The notes under the pieces were generated by a model. That model ran no database searches and was not told the DNA's origin. It was given only the letters and a program-made list of their open reading frames with translations. Source: Cellulomonas wangleii (lineage in GTDB: Bacteria; Actinomycetota; Actinomycetes; Actinomycetales; Cellulomonadaceae). Taken from it: a DNA stretch of 64,000 nt. The stretch covers positions 310,001-374,000 of the forward strand of contig NZ_CP074405.1 of NCBI RefSeq assembly GCF_018388445.1, given 5' to 3'. Below are positions 58,299 to 64,000 of this stretch, one piece after another. Each line of letters opens with the position of its first letter. Within the stretch, counting starts at the first letter, position 1. Position numbers and translations under genes: made by a program.

Positions 58299-58994
58299 TC
58301 AGACCCGCAGGAGGAACTCGTTGCCGTCGGGGTCGGACAGCTCGACCGTGCCGTCGGGCCTGACGCCGAGCAGCGCGGCGCCGAGCGCCGTCAGCCGCGC
58401 GGTCTCGTCGGCGAGGTCGCCGACGGCGGTGAGGTCGAGCCGCTGCCGGGCACGCCCGTGCCGGGGCGTGATCGGCCCGTCCCACGACACCTTGGTGCCG
58501 CCGAGGGGGGACTGGATCGCCGTCTGGAGACCCTCGTCCCACACGACGGGCCAGTCGAGCACCTCGGACCAGAAGAACCCCGCCTCGCGCGAGCCCTCGC
58601 AGGTCAGCTCCGCGAGGAACCCGCAGCCGGCGAGGAAGGACGTGCCCGGCTCGATCACGCACAGCTCGCCGCCCTCGGGGTCGGCCAGCACGACGTGGCC
58701 CTCCTCGGGGCGCTGCCCGACGTCGAGGTGGCGGGCGCCGAGCCGCAGCGCGGACTCGACCGTCCGGCGCTGGTCGGCCGGGTCGGTGCCGGCGAGGTGC
58801 AGGTGCATCCGGTCCCGGCCGACCCGCGGCGCGCTGCTCGCCGTGAACCTCAACCCGAGCTGCGTCGCGGACCCGGGGACCAGGACACCGTCGGCCGTGG
58901 CGACGGTCGTCCGCCCGAGGAGGCCCGACCAGAACCGCGCCGCACGCGCGGGGTCGTGGGCGTCGACGTCGAGGGCCGTCAGCCGGCTGGGCAC
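58299..58994 (-). CDS. Glyoxalase/VOC-family protein, two domains
   Basis: 231 residues from GTG at 58994. Two Glyoxalase_6-type halves: first LTALDVDAHDPARAARFWSGLLGRTTV, MHLHLAGTDPADQRRTVESALRLGARHLDVG, VVLADPEGGELCVIEPG; second FLAELTCEGSREAGFFWSEVLDWPVVWDEGLQTAIQ, RLDLTAVGDLADETARLTALGAALLGV, VELSDPDGNEFLL. The His/Glu metal sites are partial. Possible roles are resistance (bleomycin-type) or metabolite binding. Convergent with the cold-shock gene. Confidence 0.85.
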   Translation of the reverse strand: MPSRLTALDVDAHDPARAARFWSGLLGRTTVATADGVLVPGSATQLGLRFTASSAPRVGRDRMHLHLAGTDPADQRRTVESALRLGARHLDVGQRPEEGHVVLADPEGGELCVIEPGTSFLAGCGFLAELTCEGSREAGFFWSEVLDWPVVWDEGLQTAIQSPLGGTKVSWDGPITPRHGRARQRLDLTAVGDLADETARLTALGAALLGVRPDGTVELSDPDGNEFLLRV

Positions 58995-59165
58995 CCTCGC
59001 ACGGTAGCCCGGGGCGCGAGCCGCTGCACGGGTAGGACTGCGGGGGTCGTCACCGGTGCCAGCGGGGGCGTCGGGAGCACGATCGCCGACCATCCGGCGT
59101 CGCTCGCTCACGTCGTCGTCAACCTCGACCCGGTGATCTGACGCATCACGGGGCGGGGTGCCATG

Positions 59166-59198
59166 TACACAATCATTGTTGGCTTGCTACGGTTGTGT
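59166..59198 (+). promoter_or_regulatory. Leaderless promoter and operators of the TA-like locus
   Basis: TACACA (59166-59171), 16-base spacer, TACGGT (59188-59193), seven bases, ATG 59201. An 11-bp palindrome ACAATCATTGT (59169-59179) overlaps the -35, and ACACAA/TTGTGT (59167-59172, 59193-59198) flank the promoter. Fits autorepression by the first gene product. Confidence 0.6.
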
Positions 59199-59200
59199 GC

Positions 59201-59881
59201 ATGTCCGAGCAGCGGGTCGGCGCCGACCTGAGCGTCGCGGAGGCGGCCCGTGCCGCCGGGCTCAGCCACGCCCGTGTCGGGGCGCTGGTCAGGTCAGGCC
59301 GGGTGCCGTCGCGCCGGATCGGTCGTCAGCACGTCATCACGGACCCGGAAGCTCTGCTCGCGATGCCACGTCGGGCGGGGCGCCCGATGTCGCCGCGCAT
59401 GGCGTGGGCGCTGCTCCTGCTGGCCGACGACCGGCGGCCGGAGTGGGTCTCACCCGGCGAGGTCTACCGCCTCAGGCGCCACCTCGACAAGCTCGCGGCC
59501 GACCCGGAACCCGAAGTGGCGCTGCAGGCGCTCGTCCGCAACAGGGCGGCACGCCGTCCGTACCGGGCGCAGCAGCCTGGTGCTCTGCTCGAGGACGACA
59601 GCGTCGTCGCGTCCGGCCTCAGTGACGCACGGTCCGGCATGTCGGCCGGGGTGGACGTCGAGGTGTACGTCCACGAGGACGACGTGCGTGCCGTCGTGCG
59701 GCGCCACCTGCTGGTCGACGCCGCGGGCGGGCGCGCGAACGTCTGGCTGCATTCGTCCGAGCTGGTGCCGGCGCCATCGCTCCGTCTGCAGGTCGCGGCG
59801 GACCTCGCCGAGCACGGCGGGCCGCGTGAGCGTGCGAGAGCACGGGAGATCGTCCGCGAGGTCGTCGGGAACCGACGGTGA
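59201..59881 (+). CDS. HTH antitoxin-like protein of a nucleotidyltransferase TA-type pair
   Basis: 226 residues. The N-terminal LSVAEAARAAGLSHARVGALVRSGRVPSRRIGRQHVI is an excisionase/MerR-type HTH like those of small antitoxins. The remaining 170 residues are alpha/beta with an acidic centre (VEVYVHEDDVRAVVRRHLLVDAAGG) but no recognised domain. Gene order HTH plus nucleotidyltransferase, GTGA overlap with the next gene and an operator over its leaderless promoter all imitate toxin-antitoxin modules. Function as antitoxin is an inference. Confidence 0.6.
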   Translation: MSEQRVGADLSVAEAARAAGLSHARVGALVRSGRVPSRRIGRQHVITDPEALLAMPRRAGRPMSPRMAWALLLLADDRRPEWVSPGEVYRLRRHLDKLAADPEPEVALQALVRNRAARRPYRAQQPGALLEDDSVVASGLSDARSGMSAGVDVEVYVHEDDVRAVVRRHLLVDAAGGRANVWLHSSELVPAPSLRLQVAADLAEHGGPRERARAREIVREVVGNRR

Positions 59882-60233
59882 GCGTCCGGCTCCCGCCTAT
59901 GCGCGTCCCGCAGCGGGACGCGTGGTGGACGCTGATGGACCTGCACAGCGACATGCCGGTCGGTTGGGTGCTCGTCGGCGGACAGATGGTCCACCTGCAC
60001 TGCGCGGAGCGCGGCGCGGCGCCCCAGCGCCCGACCGACGACGCCGATGCCGCGATCGACGTGCGTGCCCACCCGCGTGCGCTGAGCGACTTCACGGCTG
60101 CGCTCCTCGACCGCGGTCTCGAGCCCGACGGGACGACCTGGAGAGGGCATCAGCACAGGTGGCGGAAGGGTTCGTCACGCTGGACGTCCTGATCACCCGT
60201 GCTGGCCGGTCAGCGCTGTGGACACACCGGTAG
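59878..60233 (+). pseudogene. Frameshifted nucleotidyltransferase (toxin-like)
   Basis: GTG at 59878. The intact frame gives 104 residues: VGWVLVGGQMVHLHCAERG and PTDDADAAIDVRAHPRALSDF, i.e. a GG-motif and D-x-D pair of a minimal nucleotidyltransferase, then RGHQHRW and a premature stop at 60190-60192. Switching to the frame one base back near 60150 continues as VAEGFVTLDVLITRAG, which reads like the expected next segment, to a stop at 60231. So the gene carries a frameshift and lacks its C-terminus. Coupled to the intact HTH gene. If the frameshift is real the toxin is dead. Confidence 0.55.
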
Positions 60234-60243
60234 GTCCGCCGGG

Positions 60244-61275
60244 CTACGCGCCCGCGCGCCAGGCCTCGAACAGGCGCAGCTTCGCGAACAGGTCCTCGAG
60301 GACGAGCCGCACGTCGACGTGGGTCCACACCCGCATCCCCGGGGCGTCGGGCCGCTCGACGTACCGGCCGTCGTCGGTCAGCCCCGGCTTGGGGCGCGTG
60401 ACGAACCGCGACGACGACGGGTCCCCGGTCCAGTAGGTCCGCAGCGCCGTGAGCGCCACCAGGCAGGAGTCGCCCAGCACGTAGGCCTCGCTGGGCGGGC
60501 GCGACGGGTTCGCGTGCCGCCGCATCTCCGCGCGGAGCTCCTCGTCGAGGTGGCGTCCCAACGGCCCGGCCGCCCGCACGCGCGTGCGCGACTCCGCGTC
60601 GGACAGCACGCACGTCGCGTACGTGCTGCGGGGGATCTGCCAGAGGTCCAGGCCGGGCGCGTCGAACACCACCTGCGCGGCGCGCACGTCGATCGACAGG
60701 TTGTACTCCTCGTCGACCGACCGGGGCGCGTCGAGCCACGGCACGGGCTCGTGCTCGAACCCGCCGATCCACACGACCACGAACCTGCCCGCGATCTCGG
60801 GGTGCGCCAGGTACGCCGACGCCAGGTCGGTCAGCCCGCCGCCCGCGACGTAGAAGAGCGGGCGCGGGTCGTCGCGCATCGCCTCGGCGACGATCCGTTC
60901 CGTGGCGGCCGACGGCTGCGGCGTGCGCAGGTCCGTCAGCGTCTCCTCCGAGCCCGCCACCACGACATCGGTCGACGTCAGGCCCATGCGCGCGAACACG
61001 TCCTCGACAACACGCGCCCCGTCGGCGGCGCTCGTCTCCGACCGGCCGTCGTGGTCGTGACGGAGCCGCGACGACACGACCAGCGGGATCTCCACCGACG
61101 GCGACAGCACGTGGTGGACCAGCTGGAACAGGTCGTCCGGGTCGCCGGCGAAGTCGTTGTCGAGGATCAGCCGCGCGGAGGCGGGCGCGGGCGGGGCGTC
61201 CGCGAGCCACGGGTGCTCACCCAGGCGCCACAGCGGGTCAGCGGGGGCAGCGGGGACGGGTGGGACGGTCGCCAT
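60244..61275 (-). CDS. Inosine-uridine-type nucleoside hydrolase
   Basis: 343 residues, ATG at 61275. Calcium-binding motif LILDNDFAGDPDDLFQLVHHV (D-x-D-x3-D-D), then VSSRLRHDHDGRSETSAADG, FYVAGGGLTDLASAYLA, EYNLSIDVRAAQVVF with the conserved N and D. Hydrolyses the N-glycosidic bond of nucleosides for salvage. A TAGGCT hexamer sits six bases before the start on the minus strand. Confidence 0.88.
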   Translation of the reverse strand: MATVPPVPAAPADPLWRLGEHPWLADAPPAPASARLILDNDFAGDPDDLFQLVHHVLSPSVEIPLVVSSRLRHDHDGRSETSAADGARVVEDVFARMGLTSTDVVVAGSEETLTDLRTPQPSAATERIVAEAMRDDPRPLFYVAGGGLTDLASAYLAHPEIAGRFVVVWIGGFEHEPVPWLDAPRSVDEEYNLSIDVRAAQVVFDAPGLDLWQIPRSTYATCVLSDAESRTRVRAAGPLGRHLDEELRAEMRRHANPSRPPSEAYVLGDSCLVALTALRTYWTGDPSSSRFVTRPKPGLTDDGRYVERPDAPGMRVWTHVDVRLVLEDLFAKLRLFEAWRAGA

Positions 61276-61281
61276 GCGGCG

Positions 61282-61287
61282 AGCCTA
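61282..61287 (-). promoter_or_regulatory. -10 hexamer TAGGCT, leaderless start
   Basis: TAGGCT (minus strand 61287-61282) ends six bases before the ATG at 61275. Confidence 0.45.
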
Positions 61288-61335
61288 GGCACCGCGACGC
61301 GGCGGCTGGTGGGCCCACCGGGTCCGACCCGCGCC

Positions 61336-61545
61336 TCACCCCGTCGGCACGAGGTAGCGACGCGTCGTCCGGCCGACGCCCGCGCGGTGGTCCTCCATGC
61401 GTCCCAGGTAGTCGGACCAGTCGCCGTCATGACCCGGTCCGAGCAGGAACTCGAACCCTTCGCGCGCCATCACGTCGTGCGCGCGCCGGGCCGGGGCCTC
61501 GTCCTGAGGTGTCAGCGCTCGCAGGCGCAGGGACGTGACGGTCAT
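61336..61545 (-). pseudogene. Truncated GNAT acetyltransferase
   Basis: 69 codons from ATG at 61545. The peptide RLRALTPQDEAPARRAHDVMAREGFEFLLGPGHDGDWSDYLGRMEDHRAG is the N-terminal helical part of actinobacterial GNATs, and it ends RTTRRYLVPTG before the acetyl-CoA motif that should follow. Thus about 100 C-terminal residues are missing. It overlaps the hydrolase stop by ATGA, so it would still be translated. A product without the CoA site should be inactive. Confidence 0.6.
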
Positions 61546-62369
61546 CGGGGCATGCTGCCACCGGCGGCGTCGTGGGTCGTGGGCTTGTCCGTGCCCGTCA
61601 GGTGCCCGACCAGGAACGCGACGCTGCGCGCGATGACGCCCTCCGCCTGGTCGTACGTCCACGCGCTGTGCGGGTACCCGTCCAGGACGTCGACGAGGTC
61701 TCCGGGACGGGCCGCCGTCAGCAGCGCCTCGCGGTTCTCCGTCGAGACGTACTCGTCGGCGGTGCCGAACACCAGGTGGCACGGGGCTGTGACCTCGCGG
61801 AACCGGTCGGGGACGTGGGCGTCGTGCGCCTCCTGCCAGAACGCGTTGCCGACCCGCTGGCCGCCCTCCTCGACGAAGCCCTGCGGGCCGGGGGAGAACT
61901 CGTCGACGTTCGCGTCCGGCACCCACTCCACCACCGCGTCCACGGGGACCTCGGCGGCGGCGCACAGGACGGCCGCCCCGCCCATGCTCTGGCCGAACAG
62001 CGCGACGCGTCGCCCCAGGTCCTGCTGCTCCCGCGCGAGCGCGGCGATCGCGTCGACCCAGATGCTGAACCGCGACTCCAGGAAGTCGCCCGAGGAGTCG
62101 CCCGACCCGTACTGGTCGAAGCGGATGGAGGAGACGCCGTGCTGCGCGAGGCGTCGTGCGGCGCGCACGAAGGTCCGGTTCGGCCCCGACTTCTCACCGC
62201 GGAACCCGTGGCAGAACAGCACGACGGCGTCGCCACCCGCGTCGTGCCGCACGGCGGCGAGGCGCCTGCCACGGACCTGCAGGTCCGTCGAGATCTCCGC
62301 GCCGCCGGGCGCGTCGAGAGGTCGACCGTCGCTCGGCCTGCTGTCGTCCCGCGTCACCGTCACACGCAT
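61542..62369 (-). CDS. Alpha/beta hydrolase (serine hydrolase)
   Basis: 275 residues from ATG at 62369. Oxyanion region VVLFCHGFRGEKSGPNRTFVRAARRLAQHGVSSIRFDQYGSGDSSGDF, nucleophile GQSMGGAAVLCAAAEV, acid VFGTADEYVS, and His in DGYPHSAWTYDQ. Typical of acyl-glycerol/peptidase-like BAAT or PepX_C relatives; substrate unknown. Followed by a coupled GNAT remnant. CAGCAT lies six bases before the ATG. Confidence 0.85.
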   Translation of the reverse strand: MRVTVTRDDSRPSDGRPLDAPGGAEISTDLQVRGRRLAAVRHDAGGDAVVLFCHGFRGEKSGPNRTFVRAARRLAQHGVSSIRFDQYGSGDSSGDFLESRFSIWVDAIAALAREQQDLGRRVALFGQSMGGAAVLCAAAEVPVDAVVEWVPDANVDEFSPGPQGFVEEGGQRVGNAFWQEAHDAHVPDRFREVTAPCHLVFGTADEYVSTENREALLTAARPGDLVDVLDGYPHSAWTYDQAEGVIARSVAFLVGHLTGTDKPTTHDAAGGSMPR

Positions 62370-62400
62370 GGCCCGATGCTGCCAGGCTGGTCCGGCGTGA

Positions 62401-62991
62401 TTACCGGTCGGCGGGGCTCGTCGCACCGTCGTCGCGGGCCCCTGCCCTCCCCGCCGCCATGTGGGCGATGGCGGTCAGCGCCCGCTGCAGCAGGTCGCGA
62501 CGCTCGGCGTAGGGCGGGGCCCAGTCGCCCTGCGGCGGCAGACCCACGCGAGGGGCCAGGGTAGGGCTGAGGTGCCTCTCGAGGACCTTCCCGTCCGCGA
62601 GCCACACCCTGTGCGACCCGATGCGGGCGTACCGGCTCCGCTCGACGCGGCCCTCGACGGCCGCCTCGACGACCTGACGCACGATGTCGACGGCGCGGTC
62701 GTCGCGTGCGAGCGGGAAGGTCGTGCCGTCGACGTTGAGGTTGACGCGGTCCGTGCTCTGCGACCACCACACCGGGGCGGCGCCGGGCGCGCGGGGCCTG
62801 ACGGCCACGTCGTCCGGGTCCCAGTCGAGCATGGCCCGGCCCATCGGCGGGGGCGTTGAGGGCCCCTCGACCTCCGCCAAGCCGGCCAGCCTCGTGCGCA
62901 GCTCGTCCCTCAGGTCGCGCAACGCGGCCGCGAGCGCGTCCTGAGGCGTCCAGTACGGGACGGCGACGGGCTCCGGGGGGGTGTCGGGCAC
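62401..62991 (-). CDS. Hypothetical protein
   Basis: 196 residues from GTG at 62991 (CATCGT six bases upstream). N-terminal Pro-rich start followed by an amphipathic helix (TPQDALAAALRDLRDELRTRLAGLAEV), a proline break, and a mixed alpha/beta end RVNLNVDGTTFPLARDDRAVDIVRQVVEAAVEGRVE, where SRYARIGSHRVWLADGKVLERHL may be a small barrel. No family recognised. Confidence 0.55.
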   Translation of the reverse strand: MPDTPPEPVAVPYWTPQDALAAALRDLRDELRTRLAGLAEVEGPSTPPPMGRAMLDWDPDDVAVRPRAPGAAPVWWSQSTDRVNLNVDGTTFPLARDDRAVDIVRQVVEAAVEGRVERSRYARIGSHRVWLADGKVLERHLSPTLAPRVGLPPQGDWAPPYAERRDLLQRALTAIAHMAAGRAGARDDGATSPADR

Positions 62992-63083
62992 GGCAGCACG
63001 ATGGCAGGGCGTGGGCGCGCGTCGGGACCGTTCCGAGCGTGTTCACCCGTCCGGACCCGCCGGCCTGACGCGCCGACGCCGCG

Positions 63084-63521
63084 TCACGCGGACGGCACCG
63101 TGGCGCCGACGGGCGCGGTCAGCGGGTCCGCGGCGCGGCGGGTGCGGCCCTCGTCGGTGACCGTCGCGAAACCCTCGCGCACCCAGTACTCGTACCCGCC
63201 GATCAGCTCCCGCACGCGGGTGTAGCCCAGCTCGGCCAGGGCCAGCGCGCCCCACGTGCTGCCGTTGCAGCCCGGCCCCCAGCAGTAGACGACGACGTCC
63301 GCGTCGCGGTCCGGCAGGAGGTCGGCGGCGCGGGCGGTGAGCTCGGCGCCGGGGACGTGCACGGCCCCGGGGATCCGGCCCTGCCGCCACCCCTCCGCGG
63401 AGCGGACATCGACGACCACCGGCGCGCGGCCGGCGGCGCGGTCCGCGGCGAGGTCGGCGGGGTCGGTCTCGTAGGCGAGCTTGGCGGCGAAGAAGTCGCG
63501 GGCGGTGATCGAGGTCTGCAT
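63084..63521 (-). CDS. Rhodanese-domain sulfurtransferase
   Basis: 145 residues from ATG at 63521. Single rhodanese domain: ITARDFFAAKLAYETDPADLA, APVVVDVRSAEGWRQGRIPGAVHVPGAELT, DADVVVYCWGPGCNGSTWGALALAELGYTRVRELIGGYEYWVREGF. The active-site Cys is in YCWGPGCNGS, a common double-Cys variant of the C-x4-R loop. Transfers sulfane sulfur to cyanide or thiols in the cytoplasm. Diverges from the Lrp/AsnC gene and is probably regulated by it. Confidence 0.9.
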   Translation of the reverse strand: MQTSITARDFFAAKLAYETDPADLAADRAAGRAPVVVDVRSAEGWRQGRIPGAVHVPGAELTARAADLLPDRDADVVVYCWGPGCNGSTWGALALAELGYTRVRELIGGYEYWVREGFATVTDEGRTRRAADPLTAPVGATVPSA

Positions 63522-63602
63522 ACCCACCATCGAACGCGGGCCGCGACCCGCTGACCAGGCACTCCGCACGGGGAATCGGGCATCTCGCCGGGGATCCGCT
63601 GG

Positions 63603-63608
63603 TACGTT
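63603..63608 (+). promoter_or_regulatory. -10 hexamer TACGTT, leaderless start
   Basis: TACGTT ends seven bases before the GTG at 63616. Confidence 0.5.
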
Positions 63609-63615
63609 GCGCGTC

Positions 63616-64000
63616 GTGCCGACGAATCCACGCCTCGTGCTCGACGCCACCGACCACCGCATCCTCGAGCACCTGCAGCGGGACGGCCGGCTGAGCGTCG
63701 CCGACCTCGCCCGGGCCGTGAACCTGTCGGCCAGCGCGACGGCCGACCGGGTCCGGCGCCTCACCGACGCGGGCGTCATCACCGGGTACACCGCGACCGT
63801 CGACCCGGAGGCTCTCGGGTACGCGATCACCGCGTTCGTGCGCCTGGCCTACCCGTCGGGCAACTACCGGCCGTTCCACGACCTCGTGGACACCACGCCG
63901 GAGATCGTCGAGGCCCACCACGTCACCGGCGCCGACTGCTTCGTCATCAAGGTGATCGCCCGCTCCATGCCCGACCTGGAGCGGCTCACGGGCAGGCTCG
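63616..64000 (+). CDS. Lrp/AsnC-family regulator, partial
   Basis: 128 residues visible from GTG at 63616; the gene runs off the right edge. HTH_AsnC: LDATDHRILEHLQRDGRLSVADLARAVNLSASATADRVRRLTDAGVITGYTATVDPEALG, then the RAM/Lrp ligand-binding ferredoxin-like fold ITAFVRLAYPSGNYRPFHDLV with VEAHHVTGADCFVIKVIARSMPDLERL. Divergent from the rhodanese with 94 bases between starts, the standard set-up for an Lrp regulator acting on its neighbour. Confidence 0.92.
   Translation, partial: MPTNPRLVLDATDHRILEHLQRDGRLSVADLARAVNLSASATADRVRRLTDAGVITGYTATVDPEALGYAITAFVRLAYPSGNYRPFHDLVDTTPEIVEAHHVTGADCFVIKVIARSMPDLERLTGRL

Overview
The window is very GC-rich (third codon positions are almost all G or C), uses GTG starts often, and looks like a chromosomal segment of a Cellulomonas-type actinobacterium (Micrococcales). 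The main pointers are a secreted AA10 lytic polysaccharide monooxygenase with a Pro/Thr linker and CBM2 (56001-57083), a mycothiol-type maleylpyruvate isomerase (35666-36448), PaaX, PadR and MarR regulators, and many genes that appear to be transcribed without a leader. I saw no rRNA, tRNA, CRISPR array, insertion sequence or prophage. The genus is an inference. No gap between genes exceeds about 300 bases.

Layout. 1-5315: a PEP/pyruvate-binding phosphotransferase cut by the window edge, divergent from a pair of small regulator-like genes, then a PadR/DUF1048/ABC-2 exporter operon and an acetyltransferase. 5316-13398: small metabolic and housekeeping genes (DHFR-like reductase, esterases, acetyltransferases, cupin, DUF1905 and HNH-like proteins). 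13399-17278: an operon of CPBP protease, histidine kinase and LuxR-type response regulator, then a ferritin-like protein. 17336-20818: a DUF4253 protein, a secreted beta-propeller protein and an ArsR/SRPBCC pair under a palindromic operator. 20990-22371: an AbiEi/AbiEii toxin-antitoxin pair. 22450-28842: acetyltransferases, MerR regulator, Ntn-hydrolase, P1B metal ATPase, aldo/keto reductase. 29017-31658: a MacB/FtsX-type ABC transporter whose promoter is a spaced twin of the CPBP/two-component promoter.

31781-36977 is a gentisate island: flavin hydroxylase plus DUF3237 protein on the minus strand, and on the plus strand gentisate dioxygenase, FAH-type hydrolase, mycothiol-dependent maleylpyruvate isomerase and MarR regulator. 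Together they would take a hydroxybenzoate to fumarate/maleate and pyruvate. 38631-53240 is a larger catabolic island with two PaaX regulators. It has an SsuABC/Tau-type uptake system, then AMP-forming acyl-CoA ligase, thiolase, MaoC hydratase and SDR, and a divergent arm of FAH-family hydrolase, NDP-forming acyl-CoA synthetase-like protein and flavin hydroxylase. Uptake, CoA activation, beta-oxidation-like steps and ring hydroxylation sit under shared regulators; the substrate cannot be read from sequence.

53399-64000: a nucleotidyltransferase, a tyrosine phosphatase/NIF3 pair, the LPMO, a protein with four cold-shock domains, a glyoxalase-like protein, a second toxin-antitoxin-like locus whose nucleotidyltransferase is frameshifted, a nucleoside hydrolase, a hydrolase coupled to a broken acetyltransferase, a rhodanese and an Lrp/AsnC regulator cut by the right edge. 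The most informative non-coding signals are the twin operator-promoter pair (13432-13545 and 28906-29019), several perfect operator palindromes lying on promoter hexamers, and a recurring -10 hexamer placed 6-7 bases before the start codon.
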